Positions 1 to 8,543 of a stretch of 55,620 bases of DNA are shown in pieces. The translations under genes were made by a program, and so were the position numbers. The notes under the pieces were generated by a model. It was not told the origin of the DNA, made no database searches, and worked only from the letters and a program-made list of their open reading frames with translations. Origin of the DNA: Scatosoma sp045643825. GTDB lineage: Bacteria > Bacillota > Clostridia > Christensenellales > Borkfalkiaceae. Positions within the stretch are counted from its first letter, which is position 1, and each line of letters opens with the position of its first letter. The stretch lies in contig JAZRFV010000092.1 of assembly GCA_045643825.1 (NCBI GenBank), positions 1 through 55,620 of the forward strand, read 5' to 3'.

Positions 1-45
1 GTTCGTGGACTTTCGTTTCATTTGGGTGGTTGTTTTAATGGGGGG

Positions 46-105
46 GGCGTGTGCTGGTCGTGGCGGCGCGGCGCCCCACCACTTGTATCAAGACAAGCAC
101 ACGCC
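46..105. repeat. Long inverted repeat upstream of the recombinase genes
   Basis: A perfect 10-base inverted repeat, GGCGTGTGCT at 46-55 and AGCACACGCC at 96-105, encloses a very GC-rich segment with further self-complementarity (GTGG/CCAC, GGCGCC). It stands out in otherwise AT-rich DNA. It could be a terminator of a gene to the left, an RNA structure, or part of the mobile element. There is no strong T-run directly after it. Confidence 0.5.
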
Positions 106-161
106 TAAAAACCAATTGCCTATTTTTAGGGTAAAATTTGATGTTTTAATAGGAGGAAATA

Positions 162-425
162 ATGGAGCAAAAATATATCGAAAAAAATATTGCTACAAAC
201 GAAAAAAGTGAAAAATTTTTCTTTGAGGCAGGTAATATGCCGAGTTACAATAGTAGTGTGGCATCGCAAACTGCATCGGATGATGGTGATGTGAAGGTTT
301 CGTTTTTGAAATGGAAGGACTTATCTCCCAAAGAGAAAGCGGAAGAAGAAAGAAAGCGAGAGGCTTTTGTTGATTTGATGGCAATACTCGTAAAAAAGTA
401 TGGTTATAGAGTTTTGAAAAAATAA
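162..425 (+). CDS. Small hypothetical protein in front of the serine recombinase
   Basis: An 87-residue charged protein, lysine- and glutamate-rich at its C-terminal half (KEKAEEERKREAF). The ATG at 162 follows an AGGAGG at 151-156 with good spacing. It ends 17 bases before the recombinase start, so the two are probably co-transcribed. No domain is recognised. Small charged genes are common next to large serine recombinases in Firmicutes elements, and this one shares the AT-rich base use of its neighbour. Function unknown. Confidence 0.65.
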   Translation: MEQKYIEKNIATNEKSEKFFFEAGNMPSYNSSVASQTASDDGDVKVSFLKWKDLSPKEKAEEERKREAFVDLMAILVKKYGYRVLKK

Positions 426-442
426 TATTTGGAGGATTTTAT

Positions 443-2125
443 ATGAATCGAGAAGGTAAAAAGTATATTTCTTATGTACGTGTAAGTACGGAAATGCAGG
501 TTGATGGGTTTAGCTTGGATGGGCAAGTCAATAGAATTGCCCGTTTTGGTGAACGTGAAGAAATGGTATGCGTTGGTAAATATGAAGACGCGGGTAAATC
601 GGGGAAATCAATAGAAGGTCGTCCAGACTTTAAGCGCATGCTTGCGGATATTGAAAACGGCTTGCAGGTTGACTATGTTTTAGTGTACAAACTTTCTCGT
701 TTCGGTAGAAATGCAGCGGACATTCTTAACTCTTTGGCGCATATTCAAGCGTTTGGGGTGGATTTGATTTGTGTTGAAGAGGGGATTGATTCTTCACAAA
801 CGAGCGGTAAACTTCTTATCTCCGTTTTATCGGCAGTTGCGGAAATTGAACGTGAAAACATTCTTGAGCAAACGATGAACGGTAGAAAGGAAAAGGCAAG
901 ACAAGGCGGATGGAATGGCGGTCCTGCTCCTTATGGTTATTATCTCAAAGATAATCAGTTGGTTGTAAAAGAAGAAGAGGCGGAGATTGTTCGTCAAATC
1001 TTTGAACAGTTTGTTGATACAAACAAGGGTTGTGGTGGAATTGCAAAATCTTTGAATCTTCAAGGTGTGCCTAAAGCTAAAAATACGAAATCTGCTTTAA
1101 CTGTTTGGAGCGCACATTGTATTAAAGCGCTTTTGGATAATCCCGTTTATGCCGGTAAGATTGCATACGGAAGAAGAGTTCGCGAAAAGGTGAAAGGCAA
1201 AAAAGAAGAATATAGAGTTATTCGTTCTAAAGATTATATTTTACAAGAGGGAAAACATGAACCCATTATTGATATGGAAGTTTGGGAAAAGGCAAAGAAA
1301 AAGCGTGAGCAAACTGGCGTGGCGCAAAAGCCTAAAGCAGGAGCTCCGAAGGTGCATTTGTTGAGTGGTTTGTTGCGCTGTCCAAAGTGTGGAGGGTTGA
1401 TGTATTGTAATCGTCATACTTGGACAAAAAAGGATGGGACGAAAAAGGATGTCTATTACTATTACTGCGGAAATAGTCACTATCAACGCGGTAGTCGTTG
1501 TGGATATCAGGCAAAATTAAAAACCACGGATATAGAGCCAGTGGTTGTTGAGATAATTAAAGAGCTTGTAAAGAGCAAGTCGCTGAGTGAAGCGGTGAAC
1601 TTACAAATTGATGATAGGACGAATGATACGAAAGTGGAGCAGGAAATTCAAAACTATCAAGCAAAGCTTAAGGAAGTCGAAATGAATAAAGTGCGCTTGG
1701 AGATTGAACTTGATAATCTGCCTGCGGATGCTAAGTTTAGAGAACGTAAGATTCAAGACATGACAACAAGACTGAATGGCTTGTATGAAACGATATATGA
1801 AATTGAAGAAGCCATTGAAGACGCGCTCTTAAGAAAGAAAGCATTTGAAGAAGAAAAAATGACTTTAGAGAAAATACGTGAAATATTAGTGACTTTTGAT
1901 AAAGTTTATGATATAATGGATGAAAGTGAAAAGAAAGACGTTCTTGCTGGACTGGTGAAAGAGGTACATATTAACGCAAACGATACGGGCGCCAATACCT
2001 TGCTTCGCAAGATAATCTTCAATTTCCCCGTGTATTATAATGGGGATAACGATGCGCACCAGATTTTGTGGGAACGCGATGGTAGCGTTGAAACTCTCGT
2101 TTGTCTGAAAAAACAGACAAACTAA
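443..2125 (+). CDS. Large serine recombinase (site-specific integrase)
   Basis: A 560-residue large serine recombinase that would integrate or excise an element by recombination through a phosphoserine link. The resolvase-type catalytic domain is residues 8-150, with nucleophile Ser15 in the YVRVST motif and the downstream arginine helices. A recombinase domain follows (about 165-280), then a zinc ribbon starting LRCPKCGGLMYC (about 310-355), and a coiled-coil region (about 390-480), the usual order and length for the family. The ATG follows GGAGG. The gene is clearly more A/T-rich in codon use than the genes from 2522 on, a sign of transfer. Its cargo is probably left of the window, since the genes to the right look chromosomal. 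It is unlikely to serve the 17.6-40.2 kb cluster 15 kb away, but this cannot be excluded. Confidence 0.93.
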   Translation: MNREGKKYISYVRVSTEMQVDGFSLDGQVNRIARFGEREEMVCVGKYEDAGKSGKSIEGRPDFKRMLADIENGLQVDYVLVYKLSRFGRNAADILNSLAHIQAFGVDLICVEEGIDSSQTSGKLLISVLSAVAEIERENILEQTMNGRKEKARQGGWNGGPAPYGYYLKDNQLVVKEEEAEIVRQIFEQFVDTNKGCGGIAKSLNLQGVPKAKNTKSALTVWSAHCIKALLDNPVYAGKIAYGRRVREKVKGKKEEYRVIRSKDYILQEGKHEPIIDMEVWEKAKKKREQTGVAQKPKAGAPKVHLLSGLLRCPKCGGLMYCNRHTWTKKDGTKKDVYYYYCGNSHYQRGSRCGYQAKLKTTDIEPVVVEIIKELVKSKSLSEAVNLQIDDRTNDTKVEQEIQNYQAKLKEVEMNKVRLEIELDNLPADAKFRERKIQDMTTRLNGLYETIYEIEEAIEDALLRKKAFEEEKMTLEKIREILVTFDKVYDIMDESEKKDVLAGLVKEVHINANDTGANTLLRKIIFNFPVYYNGDNDAHQILWERDGSVETLVCLKKQTN

Positions 2126-2180
2126 ATCGATATGTGACACTCCGTATCAATGGAATACAAGCATAATAAATATAAAATGA

Positions 2181-2210
2181 AACCGAGCTGGGAAAAGGCT
2201 CGGTTTTTGT
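2181..2210 (+). terminator. Rho-independent terminator after the recombinase
   Basis: AACCGAGC at 2181-2188 pairs with GCTCGGTT at 2198-2205 around an 8-9 base loop, followed by a T-rich tract. The same stem sequence recurs in the malic enzyme terminator near 16113-16141. Confidence 0.85.
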
Positions 2211-2325
2211 TTGCTTTTTTTCGTAAAAGGGCTTTATTTTTGCTCTTTTGCATACAATAAAACACTTTTTATAAAAAAAGTTTACAAAATTAACAGTTGC
2301 AAGGGAAAAACTTTGCATGAGAGTA

Positions 2326-2354
2326 TTGATTTTTTTGTCGAAAAATGTTATAAT
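2326..2354 (+). promoter_or_regulatory. Vegetative promoter of the acyl-lipid operon
   Basis: TTGATT (2326-2331) and TATAAT (2349-2354) with a 17-base spacer. It is the only good promoter seen ahead of the tightly coupled genes 2522-15539 and probably drives most of them. Confidence 0.75.
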
Positions 2355-2369
2355 TTAAAGTGATTTTTT

Positions 2370-2404
2370 ATACTGCCCGCAGTATGCCATCTATTATATA
2401 GATG
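2370..2404. promoter_or_regulatory. Two adjacent palindromes, likely repressor operator
   Basis: ATACTGC-CC-GCAGTAT (2370-2385) is followed at once by a second perfect palindrome of 17 bases, CATCTAT..ATAGATG (2388-2404). Both lie 15-50 bases downstream of the -10 box, where a dimeric repressor could block transcription. They do not match the FapR or FabT consensus as I know them. The regulator is not in the window. An RNA hairpin role is the alternative. Confidence 0.5.
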
Positions 2405-2521
2405 AATGGTTGAAAAATTAACAATTTTCACCCCATTTCAATCATAAAAACGCACGCCAAAAAATTACACGAAAAATATCCGTAAACTGATAAAAAAGTT
2501 GCTTTAAAAAAAGGAAAGGTT

Positions 2522-4447
2522 ATGAAATTAACGAACATTGCACATTGCAAAACGATTGATGAATACGTAAGTTATAAATCCGAGGCGTTGAAAGGTGGGG
2601 CGCAAACCTTTGCCGCTTTGTTCGATTTAATGTTTTCGGAAACGAACAACACCTTTTGGGAAAGCAACGACGGATATCGAATTATCAAAAAGTCCTACGG
2701 CACCGTAAAGAGTGAGATCCTGAAAAAAGCCTATACCTTGCAGGTAAAGTTAGGCGGTCTTGAAAAGGGCTCGGTAGTGGGCTTGTACATGCAAAACTCT
2801 TTAGAATGGATTGAGATTTTTTGGTCGATTTTAAAATGTGGCTACTGTCCCTTGCTCCTCAACACGAGGCTGGACAAAAAGACGTTGGAGGATGCCCTTA
2901 CAAGGGCGGAAGCAAAGGCGGTTATCTCCGATAGTGAAGCCTTCACCCTTCCCACCTACAAGGCGGAGGAAATCGTTTGCGGGGAGTGTGACAGCGACAG
3001 CAATACCTTCGGCGAAGAAATCCTTTTGATGACCTCGGGTACCTCGAACGCGGTAAAAATTTGCGTCTACGATGCACCTGCCATCATTAACCAAATCCTC
3101 AATGCGGAACAAATCGTAAAAAACAGCCGTTTGATTAAAAAGCATTACGAAGGGGAGTTAAAACAGCTTACCTTCCTGCCTTTCTACCATATCTTTGGTT
3201 TGACGGCGATGTACATGTGGTTTGCCTTCTACGCGAGAAGCTTCGTTGCGTTAAAGGATATGTCCCCGCAATGCATTTTGAACACCATCCGTAGACACAA
3301 GGTAACGCACATCTTTGCCGTACCCTTGTTCTGGAATACGGTGTACGAGCAGGCGATTAAAAAGGTAAAAGAAAGAGGGGAAGCCACCTATGCAAGGTTG
3401 CAAAAGGGGTTAAAGCTCTCGCAAATGTTAAGCGGTATCCCTGCGTTGGCAAGATGGTTCCGCAAAAAGGCCTTCCAAGAGGTGCGTGATAAATTGTTCG
3501 GTGAGAGCGTTTGCTTTATGATTACGGGCGGCGGTTGTATCAGCGAAGAGGTGCTTCAATTCTTCAACGGCATCGGTTACCACTTATCCAACGGCTACGG
3601 CATGTCGGAGGTGGGTATCACCTCGGTAGAGCTCTCGGAAGACAACCGTATCCTGAACTCGGGTACCATCGGTAAGCCCATGGCTTCCGTTTCCTACAAA
3701 ATCAACGAGGAAGGCGAACTGCTTGTAAAAGGCAACTCCCTTTGCAAATACTATATCGAGAACAACGAAAAGGTATATATAGGGGACGAGTGGTTTAAAA
3801 CGAAGGACCTTGCAAAGGAAGAAAAGGGGCGTTACTTCTTGGTGGGTAGAAAGGACGATTTGATCGTTTCCACCTCGGGCGAAAACATCAACCCTAACCT
3901 TTTCGAGTATGATTTCAACCTCAAACACGTGAAAAAGGTATGTATCGTGGATGCGAAAAAGAACGGGCAAGCGTATCCCGTTATCTTGGTATCCGTGGTG
4001 AAATACCTTTCCAACGAAACCCGTGCGAGCTTGACGCAGGAAATCAAAGAAAAACTGAAAGAACTCAACCTCCTTTCCGAAATCAAAGAGGTGGTGCTTG
4101 TCGGGGAAGATTTGATTAAGGGCAACGAGTTTAAGCTGAATAGAAAACGCCTTGCGGAGGAATACGCAAACGGCACCTTAAACGTCTTAACCTGCGACGA
4201 AGAAAAGGGTGACGAGTATATCTTTGATACGATAGAAAAGCAGGTGGCTGCGTGCTTTGAAAGGGTGCTGGGGAAGACGATTGACAAGGATATCGATTTC
4301 TTCACGGATGCAGGTGGTACGAGTTTGGACTACTTCACCTTAATCGCCTATATCCAAGACGAGTTTGATATCATCATCCCCTTGGGGAATGATAAAAAGT
4401 TAAGCTCCATCAGCGATTTCAGTACGTTCATTAAAGGGAATATGTAA
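2522..4447 (+). CDS. AMP-forming acyl ligase fused to a carrier protein domain
   Basis: A 641-residue ANL-family enzyme that would activate a carboxylic acid as the acyl-AMP and load it onto its own carrier domain. The adenylation core has the nucleotide-binding motif MTSGTSNAVK at about 170, GYGMSEVG at about 360 and the GRKDDLIVS hinge region. A C-terminal carrier domain (about 565-641) has DAGGTSLDY, with Ser601 as the phosphopantetheine site. It starts after AGGAAAGG and overlaps the next gene by one base (TAATGA), so translation is coupled. The downstream phosphopantetheinyl transferase would activate it. Substrate unknown; long-chain acyl is likely from the PlsC and FakAB neighbours. 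Confidence 0.85.
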   Translation: MKLTNIAHCKTIDEYVSYKSEALKGGAQTFAALFDLMFSETNNTFWESNDGYRIIKKSYGTVKSEILKKAYTLQVKLGGLEKGSVVGLYMQNSLEWIEIFWSILKCGYCPLLLNTRLDKKTLEDALTRAEAKAVISDSEAFTLPTYKAEEIVCGECDSDSNTFGEEILLMTSGTSNAVKICVYDAPAIINQILNAEQIVKNSRLIKKHYEGELKQLTFLPFYHIFGLTAMYMWFAFYARSFVALKDMSPQCILNTIRRHKVTHIFAVPLFWNTVYEQAIKKVKERGEATYARLQKGLKLSQMLSGIPALARWFRKKAFQEVRDKLFGESVCFMITGGGCISEEVLQFFNGIGYHLSNGYGMSEVGITSVELSEDNRILNSGTIGKPMASVSYKINEEGELLVKGNSLCKYYIENNEKVYIGDEWFKTKDLAKEEKGRYFLVGRKDDLIVSTSGENINPNLFEYDFNLKHVKKVCIVDAKKNGQAYPVILVSVVKYLSNETRASLTQEIKEKLKELNLLSEIKEVVLVGEDLIKGNEFKLNRKRLAEEYANGTLNVLTCDEEKGDEYIFDTIEKQVAACFERVLGKTIDKDIDFFTDAGGTSLDYFTLIAYIQDEFDIIIPLGNDKKLSSISDFSTFIKGNM

Positions 4448-5103
4448 TGATACGATTTTTCAATTGGTTTACGAAGATAACGGCGTGGCCCGTGCAAAAG
4501 ATAGTCTTTCGTACCAAAATCTATTACGAAAACAAGAAGGAGCAAAGCCGACGGATAAAAGGGCCTGCCATACTCCTTTCCAACCATACCTCCATATACG
4601 ATTATGCAGTATTCCTGTTTGTATTTTTCAGAAGAACGCTGCGGTATCAAATGGCGGAGGTGTTGTTTAAAAAGCCCCTTTTGAAACGCTTTTTAAAAGG
4701 TATGGGCGGGATATTCGTGGATAGAAACTCCAACGATTTCGGTTTTATCGAAACCTCGCAAAAGGTATTGGAAAAAGGTGGCGTGGTGGGCATCTTCCCC
4801 GAGGGGAGAATCCCTGAAAAGGAAGAGGAAAAGCCCTTGGCGTTTAAGCCTGGTGCCATCCAGCTGGCGTTGATGTCCAACGCACCCATCGTACCCATTT
4901 ATACGAACGGGGTGTATTTCAAAAAACAACGGGCGCGTGTAATCATCGGAAAACCCATTTTCGTATCCGAATTGTACAACGAAGGGGAGGATTACAAAAC
5001 GAACTTGGACAGAATCACCCGTGAAGTGAGAGAGAGAATTATCCAGATCGGCAAAACAATGGAAGAGAAGATAGCCTATGAAAAAGAAAGACAAGAAAAA
5101 TAA
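4447..5103 (+). CDS. PlsC-type 1-acyl-glycerol-3-phosphate acyltransferase (first copy)
   Basis: A 218-residue acyltransferase of the PlsC/LPLAT family, which moves acyl groups to a lysolipid-like acceptor at the membrane. The catalytic HX4D is in NHTSIYD (His47, Asp52), with FVDRNS and the FPEG acceptor-binding motif (GIFPEGRIPE) further on. An N-terminal hydrophobic/basic stretch fits membrane association. It overlaps both neighbours, so it is in the operon with the acyl ligases. A second divergent copy follows, suggesting two successive acylations or different acceptors. Its exact acceptor cannot be told from sequence. Confidence 0.88.
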   Translation: MIRFFNWFTKITAWPVQKIVFRTKIYYENKKEQSRRIKGPAILLSNHTSIYDYAVFLFVFFRRTLRYQMAEVLFKKPLLKRFLKGMGGIFVDRNSNDFGFIETSQKVLEKGGVVGIFPEGRIPEKEEEKPLAFKPGAIQLALMSNAPIVPIYTNGVYFKKQRARVIIGKPIFVSELYNEGEDYKTNLDRITREVRERIIQIGKTMEEKIAYEKERQEK

Positions 5104-5710
5104 TTACTTCTTTTATGATTTTATCAAGGTGACGGCGGCGATCCCGGGGCTCTTGTGGTTTAGGACGAAAAAGCTCTACGCCTCGGAAAAAGCCAAGGAA
5201 AAAATCAAGGGTGGTGCGCTACTGATATCCAACCATTCCGGCGACTACGATCCCGTAATTTTGATGTTTGGTATCGGGTATCGCAGGCACCATTTCATCG
5301 CCACGTCCGACCTATTCAACACGAAAGCAAAGCGGTTTTGGTTTGAACAATTCCATTGCATTGAAATTGACAAACAAAACGTCAGCATGAAGACTTTTCG
5401 AGAAATCGTCGATCACCTGCAACAGGATAAGCTTGTTTGCATGTTCCCCGAAGGGCAGGTGGCAAGGGACGACGAGATGAAGAAATTCAAATCGGGTATG
5501 GTATTGATGTCGGTGACGGCGAAAAAGCCGATTATCCCCGTCTATATCAAGAAAAGAAAGAGCATTTGGGAAAGACAGCGTGTGGTGATCGGGGAGCCGA
5601 TCAACCCCATGGAAATGTTTGGCAGAATGCCGTCCTTGGCAGAGATGGACCAAATTGCAGCCCTGCTTCGTGAAAAGGAAGAAGAATTAAAACAGCTTGC
5701 TGAAAAATAA
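5078..5710 (+). CDS. PlsC-type acyltransferase (second copy)
   Basis: A 210-residue LPLAT-family protein with NHSGDYD (His53, Asp58) as the HX4D centre and CMFPEGQ as the FPEG motif. It is related to, but clearly diverged from, the preceding acyltransferase. The chosen ATG overlaps the upstream gene by 26 bases and has only a weak GAAGAG site, so translation probably depends on the upstream ribosome. A basic N-terminus precedes a hydrophobic stretch, as usual for membrane-surface enzymes. Confidence 0.87.
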   Translation: MKKKDKKNNYFFYDFIKVTAAIPGLLWFRTKKLYASEKAKEKIKGGALLISNHSGDYDPVILMFGIGYRRHHFIATSDLFNTKAKRFWFEQFHCIEIDKQNVSMKTFREIVDHLQQDKLVCMFPEGQVARDDEMKKFKSGMVLMSVTAKKPIIPVYIKKRKSIWERQRVVIGEPINPMEMFGRMPSLAEMDQIAALLREKEEELKQLAEK

Positions 5711-5734
5711 GAAAATTGAAGGAGGAAACTTAAT

Positions 5735-7258
5735 ATGATATTTGAGACGAGAGAGTTATTTAAACGCTATACGAGCGAGGAAACCTTCGCAAAAATCAAG
5801 GAAATGGACACCTTGGTGGAAATGTTGGAGGAATGTAACAAGAACTATGCGGAAATGCCCGCAATCACGGACGCAAGCGGTACCTACACCTATGGTCAGC
5901 TTTATACGGACGTGGCAAAATTCCGTGGCGTGTTGAAGGCAAACAACATCCCTGCGGGCTCCACCGTGGGTATTATCGGTGCAAACTCCTACGCGCTTGT
6001 AAAAGCCTTCTTGGCGGTGACCACCTACGGCTGTACGGCGTTGGTACTCCCTATGCAGTTGGATGATAAGACGGTGTTCGGCTGTTCGATGAAATTCAAT
6101 TTAAGCGGTTTGGTATATCACAATTTCTTCGAGGAAAAGATCGCCTTTGCAAGAGAAATGAACAAGAAATTGGCATGCATCGACTGGTCGGCAACTTCCG
6201 AAGAAATGGTAGAAGCGGCAAAGGTAGAGGCGGAAAGCCCTTGTGCAATTATGTTCACGGGCGGTACGACGGGCAGAAGCAAGGGTGCTTTGTTGAACCA
6301 TCGTGCAATGATGCAGGGTACCGTAAACGGTTGCTACGGCTACCAAGACGTATTCCACCAAAAATATATGTTGGCATTGCCCCTTTCCCATATCTTCGGG
6401 CTCGTACGTAATATGATGACGCCCCTCTATACGGGTAGCCACGTATTTATCTGTAAAACCCCCAAGGATTTGTTTGCGGACATCGCGGCGTTCAAGCCCA
6501 CCATCTTGGTGTTGGTGCCTGCGCTTTTGGAAATGGCAATGAACTTGTCCAAGAAATTCAACAGAAATATGCTTGGCCAGGATATGAAATACATCATTTG
6601 CGGTGCGGCGGCGGTTGCACCTTACCTTATCAAGGAATACGCAAAGATGGGCATCATCGTATTCCCCGGCTACGGCCTTACGGAATCGGCGAACCTCGTA
6701 TCGGGCAACCCCGAACAGGCAAGCAAGCCCGAATCGGTTGGTATCCCTTACCCTCATCAGGAATTCAAGATTGTAAACGGTGAATTGTGGCTGAAGGGTT
6801 GGAACATGATGAACGGCTACGTAGGCGAAGACGAGGAAAACAAAAACGCATACGAGGACGGTTGGTTTAAGACGGGCGACCTTGTGCGTTTGGACGAAGA
6901 AGGCTTCTTGTACATCACGGGTAGATCGAAGGATATCATCATCCTTGACAATGGTGAAAACGTATCCCCTGCAGAGGTAGAAAGCTACTTCAACACCATT
7001 GAGGTGGTGCAAGATTCCCAGGTGTTTGAAGACGTATTGGAAAACGGCAAACACATTTTGGCGGTGGAAGTAGTACCCAGAGCAACCGAGCTTGCGAAAT
7101 TAGGCGTTAGCAATGCAAACGAATACGTGGTTGAACAGCTGAAAGCGGTAAACGCAACCTTGCCCTCGCACATGAAAGTAAGCAAGTTTGTGGTAAGAGA
7201 CAGCGACTTTGAAAGAACGCCGAGTATGAAAATAGTGAGATATAAAAAATGCAATTAA
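5735..7258 (+). CDS. AMP-forming acyl-CoA/acyl-ACP ligase
   Basis: A 507-residue stand-alone ANL ligase. The P-loop-like motif is MFTGGTTGRSKG (about 173-184), then FPGYGLTESAN, the hinge GRSKDIIILDNGENVSP, and the conserved catalytic lysine near the C-terminus (Lys499 in SMKIVRYK). It has a strong AAGGAGG site and overlaps the acyl carrier protein gene by 10 bases, which points to ACP as acceptor. It lacks the carrier domain of the ligase at 2522, so the operon has one cis-loading and one trans-loading enzyme. Confidence 0.88.
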   Translation: MIFETRELFKRYTSEETFAKIKEMDTLVEMLEECNKNYAEMPAITDASGTYTYGQLYTDVAKFRGVLKANNIPAGSTVGIIGANSYALVKAFLAVTTYGCTALVLPMQLDDKTVFGCSMKFNLSGLVYHNFFEEKIAFAREMNKKLACIDWSATSEEMVEAAKVEAESPCAIMFTGGTTGRSKGALLNHRAMMQGTVNGCYGYQDVFHQKYMLALPLSHIFGLVRNMMTPLYTGSHVFICKTPKDLFADIAAFKPTILVLVPALLEMAMNLSKKFNRNMLGQDMKYIICGAAAVAPYLIKEYAKMGIIVFPGYGLTESANLVSGNPEQASKPESVGIPYPHQEFKIVNGELWLKGWNMMNGYVGEDEENKNAYEDGWFKTGDLVRLDEEGFLYITGRSKDIIILDNGENVSPAEVESYFNTIEVVQDSQVFEDVLENGKHILAVEVVPRATELAKLGVSNANEYVVEQLKAVNATLPSHMKVSKFVVRDSDFERTPSMKIVRYKKCN

Positions 7259-7506
7259 GTAGAGCGGAAATTTTAGAAAAGTTACAAGAAATCATGATTT
7301 CTATCAACGACAGCGAAAGAGAGAAGATAGAAAGCACCACGGAAGCATCGAGACTGATTGAAGACGTAGGTTTGAACTCGGTAGGCATGCTTTACCTCGT
7401 AATCGTGTTGGAAGAAAGCTTCCAAATCAAGTTCGAAGACGTAGGCACGGCAACGTTTGACACGATTGGCAAGGTAATCGATTATATTGAGGCAAGAATG
7501 CAATGA
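7249..7506 (+). CDS. Acyl carrier protein
   Basis: An 85-residue four-helix carrier protein. The phosphopantetheine site is DVGLNSVGM (Ser44), with Asn in place of the usual Asp of the DSL motif. The acidic helix after it fits docking to ligase and transferase partners. It overlaps the genes on both sides (10 and 4 bases). It is divergent from the housekeeping AcpP and is probably dedicated to this operon. Confidence 0.85.
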   Translation: MQLSRAEILEKLQEIMISINDSEREKIESTTEASRLIEDVGLNSVGMLYLVIVLEESFQIKFEDVGTATFDTIGKVIDYIEARMQ

Positions 7507-8543
7507 TTTGGTGGCAGTCGGAATGCAAGCAAGGTGATATGATCCGTATTTCCTTCGGGAATTTTTACCATTACGGAATTTTCGTGTCGGAGGACGAGGT
7601 AATCCAATTCGGTTTGCCGCCCTTTGACGGATTATTGAGTAGAAAATTTGAAGACATCGCCGTTTGTGTTTCCGACATCGACACCTTTTCAGGCGGAAGG
7701 GTGGTCGAGGTAGCCTCGATGGAAAAATCGGACAAGGTCAAACGGCTTTCCCCGAAAAAGACCGTACAACGGGCAAGGGAACGGATCGGTGAAAAGGGTT
7801 ACGACATCCTCCACAACAATTGCGAACATTTTGCAAGGTATTGTTATTTGGGTGAGAAGCGTTGCGAGGTCACCGAGGGTGTTGTCAACGAATGGAAGAA
7901 TAAGACGATATGCGACGTGTATTTTTCCGCAATTCCTGAAGAAATCGAGTACGCACCCTTGCAACCAAAGGAACGAGAGGAGGCAGTTTCGTCGGTCACC
8001 GACGAGAAGACCAAACGCGCGAAATATTGGGCTTGGAAAACGTTAGAGTACGCACTCTTTCGTAGCTTTGGCTACAAAATACAAGACCTGGATATCGTCA
8101 AAACGAAGCACGGGAAATGGACGGGCAAAAACTGTTTTTTCAGTATCTCCCATTCGGGGGGTGGCGTTGCGGTGATTGTTTCCAACAAGGAAACGGGCAT
8201 CGACATCGAGGAGGACGAGACGTTTTTCCGTAAAATGAGCGACGAAAAGAGGGCGGCGGTATTTACAAGCAAGATTCTTGCGAGAAAGGAAGAAATGCCC
8301 AAGGATAAGACGGAGCTGTTACAGCTTTGGACGAAGAAGGAAGCGCTTTTCAAAGTGGAAGGCAAGGGTGGTTTTATCCCTCGCAAGATATCCGCGGTAA
8401 ATAAAGAGGTTTCCACCCTGCATACGACGTATGAGGGGAAGGACTACACGGTCAGCGTGGCGGTGAAGGATAAGGCAAACGTGCGGTTTTACACCTACGA
8501 CGGGCAATCCGCGGTAAAATATAAGGATATAAAATGGTTATAG
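7503..8543 (+). CDS. LRAT-like domain fused to 4'-phosphopantetheinyl transferase
   Basis: A 346-residue two-domain protein. The N-terminal part (about 8-125) looks like an LRAT/NlpC-P60 acyltransferase or thiolesterase: GNFYHYGIFV with His23, and NNCEHFARYC with nucleophile Cys107. The C-terminal part (about 170-330) is an Sfp-type phosphopantetheinyl transferase with FSISHSG, the metal site GIDIEED (Asp234) and WTKKEALFK (Trp276 to Lys284). The transferase would prime the carrier domains encoded just upstream. LRAT proteins move acyl chains between lipids or amines through a cysteine thioester, so the fusion links carrier priming with acyl transfer. It starts in an ATGA overlap with the ACP gene. 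I do not know this pairing as a described architecture. Confidence 0.8.
   Translation: MIWWQSECKQGDMIRISFGNFYHYGIFVSEDEVIQFGLPPFDGLLSRKFEDIAVCVSDIDTFSGGRVVEVASMEKSDKVKRLSPKKTVQRARERIGEKGYDILHNNCEHFARYCYLGEKRCEVTEGVVNEWKNKTICDVYFSAIPEEIEYAPLQPKEREEAVSSVTDEKTKRAKYWAWKTLEYALFRSFGYKIQDLDIVKTKHGKWTGKNCFFSISHSGGGVAVIVSNKETGIDIEEDETFFRKMSDEKRAAVFTSKILARKEEMPKDKTELLQLWTKKEALFKVEGKGGFIPRKISAVNKEVSTLHTTYEGKDYTVSVAVKDKANVRFYTYDGQSAVKYKDIKWL

Larger units (their letters stand above)
2126..2521. other. 396-base intergenic region: terminator, promoter and two palindromes
   Basis: This gap holds the recombinase terminator (2181-2210), a strong promoter reading right (2326-2354), two palindromes just downstream of it, and an AT-rich leader of about 160 bases ending in AGGAAAGG before the ATG at 2522. 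The right boundary of the left-hand mobile element probably lies here, but I see no clear attachment-site repeat. Confidence 0.6.

Noticed and set aside
5..211. Possible 68-residue protein at the left edge
   Set aside because: It overlaps the better supported gene at 162, has no ribosome site and runs through the GC-rich inverted repeat.
6101..7054. Minus-strand open frame of 317 codons
   Set aside because: Antisense to an acyl ligase with all its motifs; a shadow of codon use.
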